Shown here: piece after piece, positions 16,438-24,181 of the stretch
Layout: the number at the start of each line of letters is the position of its first letter
Position numbering within the stretch: position 1 is the first letter of the stretch
Assembly: GCF_016019955.1 (NCBI RefSeq)
Contig: NZ_JAECRZ010000012.1
Location: forward strand, 1-64,000
Reading direction: 5' to 3'
DNA length: 64,000 nucleotides
Origin: Thiosulfatihalobacter marinus
GTDB taxonomy: Bacteria; Pseudomonadota; Alphaproteobacteria; Rhodobacterales; Rhodobacteraceae
Made by a program: the position numbers and the translations under genes
The notes under the pieces: model-generated
Seen by the model: the letters and a program-made list of their open reading frames with translations, nothing else
The model's database searches: none
What the model was told of the DNA's origin: nothing

Positions 16438-17082
16438 TCAACTCGGGGGTGGGCTTGCGCCCTGTTCCGCAGCGGCGGGTCTTTGTACCTCTCGCAAAAT
16501 CAGAGGATCTACAACCGCCCGCGCCTCGGACAGGCAGTCCAGATCATAGTGCTCGAAGAACCCCCAACAGGCGTCGATCTCTTCACCGTCACGCTCGACG
16601 ACATAGCCATAAACCCGTCCGCCGAGGTAGGCATCGAAGGTGACGATCTCAGCGCGCAGAATGTCCTTGGCCTTTTCGCGCATCGCCTTGGTGACGCGCT
16701 TCGCGCCGAACTCCTTTCGAACCGTTTCGAGCGTTACGTATACAAAGCCAACTTGGCCGGAATCCCACGGACAATGGAACTCGATGGTGTTCATCGCGAG
16801 GCCGGAATGGTCGTAGAGGTACACGGGCAAGATGATTGCCTTGCGCTCGGCGCGCTCGCGGAGGCGATCCAGTGAAAGATCGCTCTGATCCGAGACGCCC
16901 GCAAGATCGCGCAGGAACGCCTCGGGGCAGTCGAACCGGTGGCTGTCCCCCAGCCGGTATCGGCGGTGCCAACAGATCAGCGCTCCGAGGTTGGACCACT
17001 CCCTTGGGTTCTCAGAATCGGGGTCGTGATAGATCTTGATGACGTGGCCTTGGTAGGCCTCCTCGTAGACAGGGTCTTGCAT
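16438..17082 (-). CDS. Conserved plasmid/phage hypothetical protein
   Basis: A 214-residue soluble protein starting at the ATG at 17082 with a good AAGGA binding site. The recognisable segments are VYEEAYQGHVIKIYHDPDSE, NPREWSNLG and CWHRRYRLGD near the N-terminus, then LPVYLYDHSGLAMNT and VGFVYVTLETVRKEFG. I recall proteins with this pattern from plasmids and phages of many bacteria, with no assigned function. The C-terminal 20 residues are low-complexity. It is between the DUF6915-like gene and parD in the same train. Confidence 0.75.
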   Translation of the reverse strand: MQDPVYEEAYQGHVIKIYHDPDSENPREWSNLGALICWHRRYRLGDSHRFDCPEAFLRDLAGVSDQSDLSLDRLRERAERKAIILPVYLYDHSGLAMNTIEFHCPWDSGQVGFVYVTLETVRKEFGAKRVTKAMREKAKDILRAEIVTFDAYLGGRVYGYVVERDGEEIDACWGFFEHYDLDCLSEARAVVDPLILREVQRPAAAEQGASPPPS

Positions 17083-17107
17083 GTCGATATCCTTTCTTGA
17101 AACGCAA

Positions 17108-17144
17108 TCGACCCGCCAAGCCGGTTGTGGCGCAGGCGGGTCGA
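17108..17144 (-). repeat. Intercistronic hairpin, perfect 10-bp arms
   Basis: TCGACCCGCC (17108-17117) and GGCGGGTCGA (17135-17144) are exact complements around a 17-bp loop, 26 bp before the start at 17082. There is no T-tract, so it is an RNA structure rather than a classical terminator. Confidence 0.6.
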
Positions 17145-17187
17145 AGTGGATGGGATCCGGTGGTTGGTGAGTTTTCTGGCCGGCGGA

Positions 17188-17664
17188 TCAGGCAGCGGCG
17201 CGGTTTTGGCGATGCTGGATGTGCTCGACAGAGACCTTCAGCAGCCAGTCCTCAAAACCGAGAATGGTCTGGTGATTGGAGACCGCCTCGATCCAGACCG
17301 CACGCGGATCGCCAACAATCTGCGTAGGATCGTTGTCGATCCGGCCATTGGCCATCCACGGTTCCGGCTGAATGCGGACAAGCCAGTCCGCCAGCGACGG
17401 GATCCGTCCCTGGCAGTCCTCGCGCACATGCTGCTCACCGATCCAGCGGATCGGGACGACCCGGCCCGCGCTGTTGGTCAGGCTGCGGCCGAAGTGACGT
17501 TCGGCATCATAGATCCCGACTGTATGATGTTTTTGGGCTCTGTGAACAAAGAGACCTAGGTGCTCTTTGGATGAGTCAAACCAGTCATGCACGAACTGAT
17601 AGTCATCTGGAACACCGCCGAATTTTCGGGCGGAGCTTTCGGCGTGGTGGAGGGGATGTGCCAT
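17188..17664 (-). CDS. DUF6915-like hypothetical protein
   Basis: A 158-residue protein from the ATG at 17664 with the opening MAHPLHHAESSARKFGG that I associate with DUF6915. Conserved-looking blocks are His/Trp-rich: DWFDSSKEHLGLFVHRAQKHH, IYDAERHFG and VVPIRWIGEQHVREDC. Clustered His, Asp and Glu suggest a metal or nucleic-acid site, but this is speculation. Its start is directly at the stop of the upstream gene (17666), so translation is coupled. Confidence 0.7.
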   Translation of the reverse strand: MAHPLHHAESSARKFGGVPDDYQFVHDWFDSSKEHLGLFVHRAQKHHTVGIYDAERHFGRSLTNSAGRVVPIRWIGEQHVREDCQGRIPSLADWLVRIQPEPWMANGRIDNDPTQIVGDPRAVWIEAVSNHQTILGFEDWLLKVSVEHIQHRQNRAAA

Positions 17665-17665
17665 G

Positions 17666-18049
17666 TCAGAGCCCCTCGTGTTCGGTGGTGTTGGTTTCGA
17701 TATAGCGGTTCGAGTGGCTAACATCGATCTTGTCCGTCTCGAGCGCCCAGGTCAGCTCGCCATAACCGCCCTCGTTGTTCTCGAATCCGGGGCTCAGCGC
17801 ATAGGCGAAATCCCAACCAAAATCTTCAACCCGGCGTCGCAACTCTTCTGTCAGCGTGATCGTGTCGGGTGTCACGACGACATCCTCGACATTGCCGGAA
17901 TCGCCGTAGCCTTCATATTGCACCTCGATGCTGGTCACGCCGAAGGCACGCAGCTCGGAGAGAAGGGCAGCGCGAGTCTCGCCCCGCTCTTCGGATGCGC
18001 GTCTCTGGGATTCGAGCATCTGTGCGTAGAAATCAGTCGCTTGTGTCAT
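17666..18049 (-). CDS. DUF6878-like hypothetical protein
   Basis: A small acidic 127-residue protein from the ATG at 18049. It begins with a helical stretch (QMLESQRRASEERGETRAALLSELRAFGV), followed by an acidic beta-rich part (VQYEGYGDSGNVEDV) and ends WALETDKIDVSHSNRYIE. I place it tentatively in DUF6878. Function unknown. It is coupled to the next gene downstream. Confidence 0.65.
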   Translation of the reverse strand: MTQATDFYAQMLESQRRASEERGETRAALLSELRAFGVTSIEVQYEGYGDSGNVEDVVVTPDTITLTEELRRRVEDFGWDFAYALSPGFENNEGGYGELTWALETDKIDVSHSNRYIETNTTEHEGL

Positions 18050-18127
18050 GTCTTTTTGTCCTTTGGAATTGGGAGAGGGGAGGGCGACCGTTACGCGAGG
18101 CCGCCCCGGAGTTTCCTTTGGGGGGCT

Positions 18128-18424
18128 TCAGGCCGCAGCGTCGCCGCGGTTTTCAGCCGTCCGGTCAACCAGGTTGAAATACAGATTCTCGGTCGCGCGC
18201 TTGAACCCCGGCGGTTTGCGCGGGGCGAGGCAACGCACCGAAGCACTGCAACTCTCACCATGCTCCATTGCGAACTGCGTCACCTTGTCGATCAAATCGT
18301 CCATGCCCGCGGCCTGGACGCGCTTTTCGGGGTAGGTCGCCATCATATGGAACTGGGTAACAACGAAGGCGCCGTCACGATGCGCGGGATAGAGGGTGAT
18401 CTGGTAATCGAGTGTCTTGGCCAT
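18128..18424 (-). CDS. Small conserved hypothetical protein
   Basis: A 98-residue protein from the ATG at 18424. The sequence suggests a compact alpha/beta fold (QITLYPAHRDGAFVVTQFHMMATYP, then DDLIDKVTQFAMEHGESCSASVRCLAPRKPPGF). No family recognised. It sits between two DUF genes in the same train and is preceded by a stable hairpin (18488-18514). Confidence 0.65.
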   Translation of the reverse strand: MAKTLDYQITLYPAHRDGAFVVTQFHMMATYPEKRVQAAGMDDLIDKVTQFAMEHGESCSASVRCLAPRKPPGFKRATENLYFNLVDRTAENRGDAAA

Positions 18425-18487
18425 CTCTGGTCTCCTGCAGCAGGCCGGACGCGATCATCGCGCCCCTTGAAACCCGCCAGCCCGAAA

Positions 18488-18514
18488 GGACCGCCCTTTA
18501 TGCAAGGACGGCCC
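18488..18514 (-). repeat. Intercistronic hairpin, 11-bp stem on the minus strand
   Basis: GGACCGCCCTT (18488-18498) and AAGGACGGCCC (18504-18514) enclose a 5-nt loop. All 11 pairs form only in the minus-strand RNA, where two mismatches become G-U pairs. This suggests selection on the transcript. It lies 64-90 bp upstream of the start at 18424. Confidence 0.65.
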
Positions 18515-18540
18515 GGGGCGGCGATTGGGGGTGGAGGGCG

Positions 18541-18921
18541 TCAGTATTCCGACGGGAGAAGCAAGGTCAGCACGCGACGCGTCTGTTTCGGGTCGGAAGG
18601 CTCAGGCGAGCCGTACTGATAATCGACGTCGTACAAGTCGATCTTGAACCAAACCTTCGTGCCATTGAATTCGATGACCCCCATCTCGTGCAATCCCTGC
18701 GGGTCACTGTCGGCATTGAAGGCGTCGAACGCGGCAACGCGGCGTGTGAGTTCCAGTTGTGCGTCGGGTCCAAGCGCGGCGACGCCACATGTCATCACAA
18801 ACTGTCCCTGCGGGGCATCGGCAACGGAAGGATTGCCGAGGATGGAATTGCGAAACGCGTCATTCTGCGCGGCGATGCGTGCGGCTTCCTGAACAGGATC
18901 GAGGTCGAGTCTGGTGGTCAT
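18541..18921 (-). CDS. DUF3768 domain protein
   Basis: A 126-residue protein from the ATG at 18921 (MTTRLDLDPVQE). It matches DUF3768: IAAQNDAFRNSI near the N-terminus, GQFVMTCGVAALGP, DPQGLHEMGVIEFNGTKVWFKIDLYD and a C-terminal RRVLTLLLPSEY. The pattern DLYDxDY is diagnostic for me. Function unknown. These proteins occur with the ParB-like gene on alphaproteobacterial plasmids. A perfect 9-bp hairpin precedes the gene. Confidence 0.85.
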   Translation of the reverse strand: MTTRLDLDPVQEAARIAAQNDAFRNSILGNPSVADAPQGQFVMTCGVAALGPDAQLELTRRVAAFDAFNADSDPQGLHEMGVIEFNGTKVWFKIDLYDVDYQYGSPEPSDPKQTRRVLTLLLPSEY

Positions 18922-18986
18922 AGGATGTCTCCGGGACGGGCCAGCCGATCCGATATCGGCTGTCGGCAACCCGTCAGCCGGAAAGA

Positions 18987-19009
18987 GCCGCCCTCGATGT
19001 GAGGGCGGC
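18987..19009 (-). repeat. Hairpin upstream of the DUF3768 gene
   Basis: GCCGCCCTC (18987-18995) and GAGGGCGGC (19001-19009) form a perfect 9-bp stem with a 5-nt loop, 66-88 bp upstream of the start at 18921. The stem sequence resembles the one at 18488-18514. Confidence 0.65.
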
Positions 19010-19047
19010 CCAAAGCTCATGTCGTGATCAGGTCGGTGTTCGCTTCG

Positions 19048-21219
19048 TCAGGCCGCATCTCCGCTAAGGAAGGCGGGCAAGGACGATGGTTCATTGCTCT
19101 CCGCCTCGGCCAGAGCGTCTGCGGCAGGCACGTCGCCTTCCTCCGCCTCGGGCGCATCGCCAATCATTTTGGCGTCGGCCTCCGCCGCACCGGCAAACAC
19201 CATCCCGTCTGGCAGCCAGCGCGTTGTCTTTGCTGCCGTCGCCGCGTCGAAACCTTCCGTCTCGCCGGCCGTTTCCGCGAAAGCGCGCTCCATCGCGGCT
19301 GCGAGATCGCCCTTGCGTTCGCGATTGCGATCCTCGGCGTAATCATCGCCGATGAGCTTGCGCGCCGTGGCCACCGCATGCCCCTTGTTGACGCGACCCC
19401 AGTAGTTCTGGGCACTCGGGCGCCAGCAGGCCGCCACATCGACGTCGAGCCGCGCACCAATCTCCTCAATGATGTGGGAGGGGCGATTGTCAGAGGAGAG
19501 CTGCGGCTTGACCGCGAGACCCGTCGCCCAGGCGAAAAGCGCCTGCTTGTCCGCAATGGGCAGGGCCGACATCGCCCGGAAGTCATCGGGTTTCTCCAGC
19601 TTCATCCAGTCGGTGGCGAGGTCCTGCTCCAACGCCTCAAGCATCTTCTGAGCGACGGTGTCCGCATGCAGCACCTCGCGGTTTTGCGCCTGGAAGGGCC
19701 GGATGGAGATATCGAGCGCCTCGTTGTTGTAGGACCGCCCCAAAGCCTGCTCGCAGAGCGCGTAGAGCATCGCATCGAAAGCCACCTCGAAATCCGCCGC
19801 CAGATGCGCCCGCAGGATGTGCTGACGCGTGGCGCGCAGATCGTCGGCCAGGCTCGCCGAAATCCCGTCCGCCTTGCGCAACGTCGCGGCCGGGTCGGAG
19901 CTCGGCACCGGCGTGGAGGAGGTCGGCGGCGTCACCTGTGGGCGGGCAGGGGAGGGAGCGCCATCCGGATCTGCGGTGGTATCGTCCGGTTCGGGCGCAA
20001 CAGGAATGTCCTCGGGCCGCACCAGGCCTTTCTCGACGCGCAACACCCCGTCATGGCCGATGGTCAGGACTACACCGGCGATAGCGCGATCTGCCTCGGC
20101 ATAGGGTTGCCGTTCGCGCTGCATGGCTTCAATTTCGCGCAAACGCGGCTCGATGGCGTAGTATTCTTCGGTCTCCGCGTCGGTCCAGTCCTCCCCGTCG
20201 TTCTGCGCCGCCAATTCTTCCTCACGCGCGATGAGACGTTCCTCCTCGGCCAGCATGTCCGCATCCGGTTCGATGTCCTGCGGATAGACCCGCCCGAAAC
20301 TGCGAAACGCGCCATAATCCACCGAAAGATGCACTTCGACCCATTTCCATATCCCTTCGAAGGGTTTGGCCGCAGCCTGCAGTTTCTCAATGGCGAGACG
20401 CTCCAAGAGGTCGGGGTTTTCCATATGAGCGGTTGCCCGGTCGTCGAAGAGATCCCGCAGCAGAACCCCGCCCGCCGCCTCATACGCCTCGATGCCGACA
20501 AATCGACCAATTGCCGAGTTCGCCGAATGTGCGGCCCCGGTCAGCTGACGTTTGATGCTCTGCGGATGGATGTGATAGCCGCCCTTCACGGCGTTCCAGA
20601 CCGCGAGCTGGCGGTCATGGTCGTCGGTCAGCGTGAAAGCCATCACGCATTCGAGGGTCAGATCACCGGCACGAAACTGCTCGATGATTTCGGGTGCGAC
20701 ACGGGCGAGTTTGAGGCGACGGCGCACCAGGTCGACGGAGACGCCGAATTTGAGCGCAATCTCGTCTTCGCTGCGACCCTCGCCGATCATCTTGTCGAAG
20801 GCCTCGAACTGGTCTGCCGGATGCATCGCCGCGCGCTGGAGGTTTTCTGTGGCCGAGGTAAGGATGGCGTTGCGCTCGTCCTCGACAAGGCAGGGCACTG
20901 GATGATCAGCGGGGATCACACCGTCCTCGGCGAGTTGTTTCAGCGCCTTGAGGCGACGACCGCCTGCGTCGACGGCAAAACGTGTCTCGGAAAGTGCGTG
21001 AACCACCAGGTTCTGCTTGATTCCCGTCTCGCGGATGCTCGCAAGAATCTCGGCATCGTCGCTGGCGCTTGCGGCCACCTTGCGGACGTTGAGTGGGCTC
21101 GGCTCCAGCTTGTCGAGCGGGATCATCCGGATGTCGGCACCGCCGTCAGGCGCGGCCGATCCAACGGCTTCGGTCTTTTTTGAGGTGGTGGGATTCGGGC
21201 GGGTCGTGGTCTTGGCCAT
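19048..21219 (-). CDS. Large ParB/RepB/Spo0J-like protein
   Basis: A 723-residue protein from the ATG at 21219 (MAKTTTRPNP). It opens with a ParB N-terminal domain (about 20-150): IPLDKLEPSPLNVRK, the GGRRLKALKQL box and a TENLQRAAMHPADQFEAF motif. An HTH-like region follows (DEIALKFGVSVDLVRRRLKLARVAPEI). The long C-terminal half is unique to this plasmid subfamily (DLRATRQHILRAHLA; ALFAWATGLAVKPQL). It is about twice the size of a normal partition ParB and has no ParA partner, so it is probably not a partition protein. It may be a ParB-type CTPase or nuclease serving the module. It heads the minus-strand train and is paralogous to the pseudogene at 3694-5149. Confidence 0.85.
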   Translation of the reverse strand: MAKTTTRPNPTTSKKTEAVGSAAPDGGADIRMIPLDKLEPSPLNVRKVAASASDDAEILASIRETGIKQNLVVHALSETRFAVDAGGRRLKALKQLAEDGVIPADHPVPCLVEDERNAILTSATENLQRAAMHPADQFEAFDKMIGEGRSEDEIALKFGVSVDLVRRRLKLARVAPEIIEQFRAGDLTLECVMAFTLTDDHDRQLAVWNAVKGGYHIHPQSIKRQLTGAAHSANSAIGRFVGIEAYEAAGGVLLRDLFDDRATAHMENPDLLERLAIEKLQAAAKPFEGIWKWVEVHLSVDYGAFRSFGRVYPQDIEPDADMLAEEERLIAREEELAAQNDGEDWTDAETEEYYAIEPRLREIEAMQRERQPYAEADRAIAGVVLTIGHDGVLRVEKGLVRPEDIPVAPEPDDTTADPDGAPSPARPQVTPPTSSTPVPSSDPAATLRKADGISASLADDLRATRQHILRAHLAADFEVAFDAMLYALCEQALGRSYNNEALDISIRPFQAQNREVLHADTVAQKMLEALEQDLATDWMKLEKPDDFRAMSALPIADKQALFAWATGLAVKPQLSSDNRPSHIIEEIGARLDVDVAACWRPSAQNYWGRVNKGHAVATARKLIGDDYAEDRNRERKGDLAAAMERAFAETAGETEGFDAATAAKTTRWLPDGMVFAGAAEADAKMIGDAPEAEEGDVPAADALAEAESNEPSSLPAFLSGDAA

Positions 21220-21270
21220 GGTCAGGGTCCTTGTCTCGCCGGACCCGGATGAGCCTCTCTCTATCCTTTC

Positions 21271-21289
21271 AAGCCCGGCACCCGGGCTT
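21271..21289 (-). repeat. Hairpin upstream of the large ParB-like gene
   Basis: AAGCCCGG (21271-21278) and CCGGGCTT (21282-21289) form a perfect 8-bp stem with a 3-nt loop, 52-70 bp before the start at 21219. The IS3-family element inserted 34 bp further upstream, so the native promoter of the train may be displaced. Confidence 0.6.
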
Positions 21290-21384
21290 CCCTTTCTCTG
21301 GCTTTCACTGTGCGTTGACGTGTGAAGTGGTCCCATCTTTTCGGACAGGTTTGCAGCGTTTCTAAGGTGTATCGGGTTTAGGTT

Positions 21385-22386
21385 TCATGCTGCGTGTCGC
21401 TCTTCCAAGCCTGCCCAATATGCGTCGTCCGGCGTCTGCCGATCAAGCGCGGAATGGGGTCGGCTGGTGTTATAGAATGCCATCCAGCCCTTGATGACAC
21501 GACGGGCCCGGAAGCCTTCATTGATTTCTTCGAGATAGATGGCCTCCTGCTTCAGGGATCGCCAGAGGCGTTCGATGAAGATGTTGTCGAGGTAACGCCC
21601 GCGCCCGTCCATCGAGATGCGCACGCCCGCCTCGGTCAGCGTCGTGATCCAGGCCGATCCGGTGAACTGCGATCCCTGATCTGTGTTCATGATCTCAGGC
21701 GGGCCGTACCTGGCGATGGCCTCGCTCAGTGCTTCGACGCAGAAGTCGGCGTGCATCGTGTTCGACAACCGCCAGCTCAGCACCTTGCGCGTCGCCCAGT
21801 CCATGATTGCCACCAGATAGAGGAAGCCATTTCTGACTGGCACAAAGGTGATATCGGCGCACCAGACCTGGTTCGGTCGGTCAATCACCATCTTCCTCAG
21901 CAGATACGGGAAGACCGGGTGCTGAGGATGCGGCTGGCTGGTTCGTGGGCGCTTGTAGACCGCTTCAAGACCCATCTTCGCCATCAATCGCCTGACGCGA
22001 TGGCGGCCAACAACAATGCCTTCCCGGCGCAGATAGGCCGCGATCTGGCGCGACCCGAAGAATGGGTATTTGGTGAACACCCGGTCGATCTCTTTCATCA
22101 TCGACAGCGTGTCGGCGTCGATCCCGGCGGGCGTGTAGTAGAACGCCGACCGGCTCAGGCTCACCAGCTTGCACTGCTGGCTGATGCTCAGCTTGGGGTG
22201 ATCCCGGTTGATCATCGCGCGTTTCTTTCCAGGGCTCATCGCTTCAGCCCTTCCGACAAAAAATCGTTCTCGACCGCCAGCCTCCCGATCTTGGCGTGAA
22301 GTTCCTTTACTTCCGCCTCGGTCGGGCCGCTCTGCTTGCCACCCGAGAACACATCGGCCATGCCCTCGATGGCCTGCCGCTTCCAT
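21385..22386 (-). CDS. IS3-family transposase OrfB (integrase domain)
   Basis: This is the DDE-type catalytic subunit. Visible features are SRSAFYYT, the HTH_21 region with RQIAAYLRREGIVVGRHRVRRLM, and the rve core: VWCADITFVPV (first Asp), EIMNTDQGSQFTG (second Asp), IFIERLWRSLKQEAIY (Glu). The end, HSALDRQTPDDAYW, is typical. It is normally made as a fusion with OrfA by frameshifting at 22257-22263, so the coordinate start is only the limit of the open frame. It looks intact and could be active. Confidence 0.92.
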   Translation of the reverse strand: MEAAGHRGHGRCVLGWQAERPDRGGSKGTSRQDREAGGRERFFVGRAEAMSPGKKRAMINRDHPKLSISQQCKLVSLSRSAFYYTPAGIDADTLSMMKEIDRVFTKYPFFGSRQIAAYLRREGIVVGRHRVRRLMAKMGLEAVYKRPRTSQPHPQHPVFPYLLRKMVIDRPNQVWCADITFVPVRNGFLYLVAIMDWATRKVLSWRLSNTMHADFCVEALSEAIARYGPPEIMNTDQGSQFTGSAWITTLTEAGVRISMDGRGRYLDNIFIERLWRSLKQEAIYLEEINEGFRARRVIKGWMAFYNTSRPHSALDRQTPDDAYWAGLEERHAA

Positions 22387-22511
22387 GTGCTGACCTGATT
22401 TGGGTGCAACTGATGCTTCGCCGCGATCTCCTGCACGGTCTTGTCGCCACGCAGCGCTTCCAACGCCACCTTGGCCTTAAACTGATCTGTAAAGTTCCGG
22501 CGCTTTGCCAT
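22236..22511 (-). CDS. IS3-family transposase OrfA (HTH)
   Basis: A 91-residue DNA-binding subunit: an HTH (FKAKVALEALRGDKTVQEIAAKHQLHPNQVSTWKRQAIEG) followed by a leucine-zipper-like stretch (AEVKELHAKIGRLAVENDFL). On the minus strand the slippery heptamer T-TTT-TTG (22263 to 22257) lies just before the stop, and shifting -1 there joins the frame to OrfB. This is the standard IS3 arrangement. Confidence 0.92.
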   Translation of the reverse strand: MAKRRNFTDQFKAKVALEALRGDKTVQEIAAKHQLHPNQVSTWKRQAIEGMADVFSGGKQSGPTEAEVKELHAKIGRLAVENDFLSEGLKR

Positions 22512-22715
22512 GTTCGTATCCCTTCAAAGGTTCGGGAAACACCTTAGCTGACTGTCCGGTTTCCTGGGACCACTTCAGACCTCATCCGCTGACCTTCGTC
22601 TCTGGCCGCGGCTTTTCAAAATGCCATTCTTGAAGGCCAGATAGAAATTTGCACTCGGTCACACGCAAACGGGGCGAAAAACCTCTTTGATTACAGGCGG
22701 CAACCTCAAAGGTTG

Positions 22716-23174
22716 CTAGCTCACTGTTTGATTTTCCGAACCCACTTCCGCGAGCAAAATCTGCCGAATTGAGCTTTCAATTTTGACTTTTCCAAATGTT
22801 GAAGCATCTCGGAAAACTGACTTCGTTTCGCATTCGAAGCAAATCAAGTCATGCTGACGGCCGACAACTTTTAGACCAACTGAACTTTCCCCGACATGGA
22901 CCACATAGACCTCGCATGCTAGGTTCGCGCCTGCTTTCACCGGCGCATGGAATTGTAGGTCCATAGAGACAAAAGGCATGGCCGTGTTTCTTTCCGTGAG
23001 TAGAAAAAGCCAGCCCCGGCCTGAAAGCAAATCGTCCCAGAAAGTCTCGATCGCTTCCAGCGCGAAATTCGTGATCCGGCCAGTAAAGGCGATTCCCAGC
23101 TGGTCACAGTCGCCAAAGAAAATCCTGCGTTCGAAGGCAAATCGTGGTTTAAATTCTGTTTCTGGTACATTCAT
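22716..23174 (-). CDS. Hotdog-fold acyl-CoA thioesterase (4-hydroxybenzoyl-CoA thioesterase-like)
   Basis: A 152-residue protein with the thioesterase pattern: FGDCDQLGIAFTGRITNFALEAIETFW at residues about 20-46 (the Asp and the YT/FT positions of the active-site loop) and FHAPVKAGANLACEVYVVHVGESSVGLKVVGR later on. It hydrolyses an acyl-CoA, so in this catabolic island it may release stalled CoA intermediates. It is transcribed in the same direction as the AraC gene, with a 73-bp gap. The IS3-family element ends 139 bp downstream. Confidence 0.8.
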   Translation of the reverse strand: MNVPETEFKPRFAFERRIFFGDCDQLGIAFTGRITNFALEAIETFWDDLLSGRGWLFLLTERNTAMPFVSMDLQFHAPVKAGANLACEVYVVHVGESSVGLKVVGRQHDLICFECETKSVFRDASTFGKVKIESSIRQILLAEVGSENQTVS

Positions 23175-23247
23175 TGCAGCGTTACGGGCTCAACATTTCT
23201 TTGTCTCTGGTGCGTGACAGCGATAGGAAGGAATAGTTTTCCGGTAA

Positions 23248-24129
23248 TTATGCCATGCGCCGGAATTCGGCGGGGGTCGCGCCTGTCATTTTTCGAAAAG
23301 TTCGACTAAAATGACTCTGATCTGCAAAACCGCAGTCAAGCGCGACCACTTTCAGGGGGGCATTACCCTTTCTCAGCATCTCCTGGGCCTTCGATATTCG
23401 CTTGCGCAAAACATATGCATACGGTGCCAACCCAAACTCCGCCTTGAACTGACGCGAAAAGTGAAACTGGCTGAAACCGATAGATGCGGCCATGTCTTCC
23501 AGACTGAGGTTTTCACCTAAGCAGCTTTCAACGAGATCGATGATTCTCTGCCTTTGAGCAGGGCTGAAGTTCGAGTTTGCGTCGCTGGTCAAAGAGACCT
23601 TGGCGTACTGACGCAGAAGGTGAACGGCGATCTGGATGCGCAGGGCGTCGATGATCAATCTCTGGCCGATTCCACCGTTCTTTAGCTCATTCTCTAGCAA
23701 TTGGATGCAGTTCAGGATACAGGGGTCCTTCGCAGACAGACAATCATTGATCTCAATGGACTTCGGGTCACGATCAAAGACCGAAAGGGCCGTGTTTTCG
23801 AGTTCACTGTGACTGAGATAGACGTGTCTAACCGTGATAGGCTCGGACCAACTCCAAGTGGATTCCTCTGCACGCGTGAGCAAGGAAATCCTACCTTTCT
23901 CTACGCGCGCGCTTTGCCATGGGCCGCCACTCGTGCGGCGCATAGTGGTTGGCGCGCCATCATATGCAACAATCATATAGTCGCGCATGGGGGGAATTGC
24001 CGCGTCTTGTCGCTCATAACGATAGCCCTTCAGGGTAATGCCGTTCCAGTTGCACCCGGAACTGTCCAACGTAGTCGTGCCGGGAATCCATTCGGGTATC
24101 CGGTCCGGTGATATGAGCAGTCTTTCCAT
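23248..24129 (-). CDS. AraC-family transcriptional regulator
   Basis: A 293-residue regulator from the ATG at 24129. The N-terminal about 180 residues are an effector or dimerisation domain without a clear family. The C-terminal 100 residues hold two HTHs: LSLEDMAASIGFSQFHFSRQFKAEFGLAPYAYVLRKRISKAQEML and LKVVALDCGFADQSHFSRTFRKMTGATPAEFRR, the classical AraC signature. In Acinetobacter the cyclohexanone pathway is controlled by the AraC-type activator ChnR, so this is the likely pathway activator, responding to a cyclic ketone or related inducer. That link is by analogy and gene context only. Confidence 0.9.
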   Translation of the reverse strand: MERLLISPDRIPEWIPGTTTLDSSGCNWNGITLKGYRYERQDAAIPPMRDYMIVAYDGAPTTMRRTSGGPWQSARVEKGRISLLTRAEESTWSWSEPITVRHVYLSHSELENTALSVFDRDPKSIEINDCLSAKDPCILNCIQLLENELKNGGIGQRLIIDALRIQIAVHLLRQYAKVSLTSDANSNFSPAQRQRIIDLVESCLGENLSLEDMAASIGFSQFHFSRQFKAEFGLAPYAYVLRKRISKAQEMLRKGNAPLKVVALDCGFADQSHFSRTFRKMTGATPAEFRRMA

Positions 24130-24181
24130 CTTGGCCTCCCTGAACTTTTTCACGATCGTCCGCTTGAGCTGAAATTTCGGC

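Larger units (their letters stand above)
21323..22577 (-). mobile_element. IS3-family insertion sequence
   Basis: The ends are TGAAGTGGTCCCA at 21323-21335 and its complement ending at 22577, with further imperfect similarity inward (CGGACAG on both sides). Length 1255 bp. Two overlapping frames encode OrfA and OrfAB by -1 frameshifting. I see no direct repeat of the target at the ends (ACGTG on the left, GACCT on the right), so the flanks may have been rearranged after insertion. Confidence 0.9.

Noticed and set aside
19048-21219. The large ParB-like protein as a second plasmid partition system
   Set aside because: There is no ParA-type gene next to it and it is about twice the usual size; RepA/RepB already provide partition.
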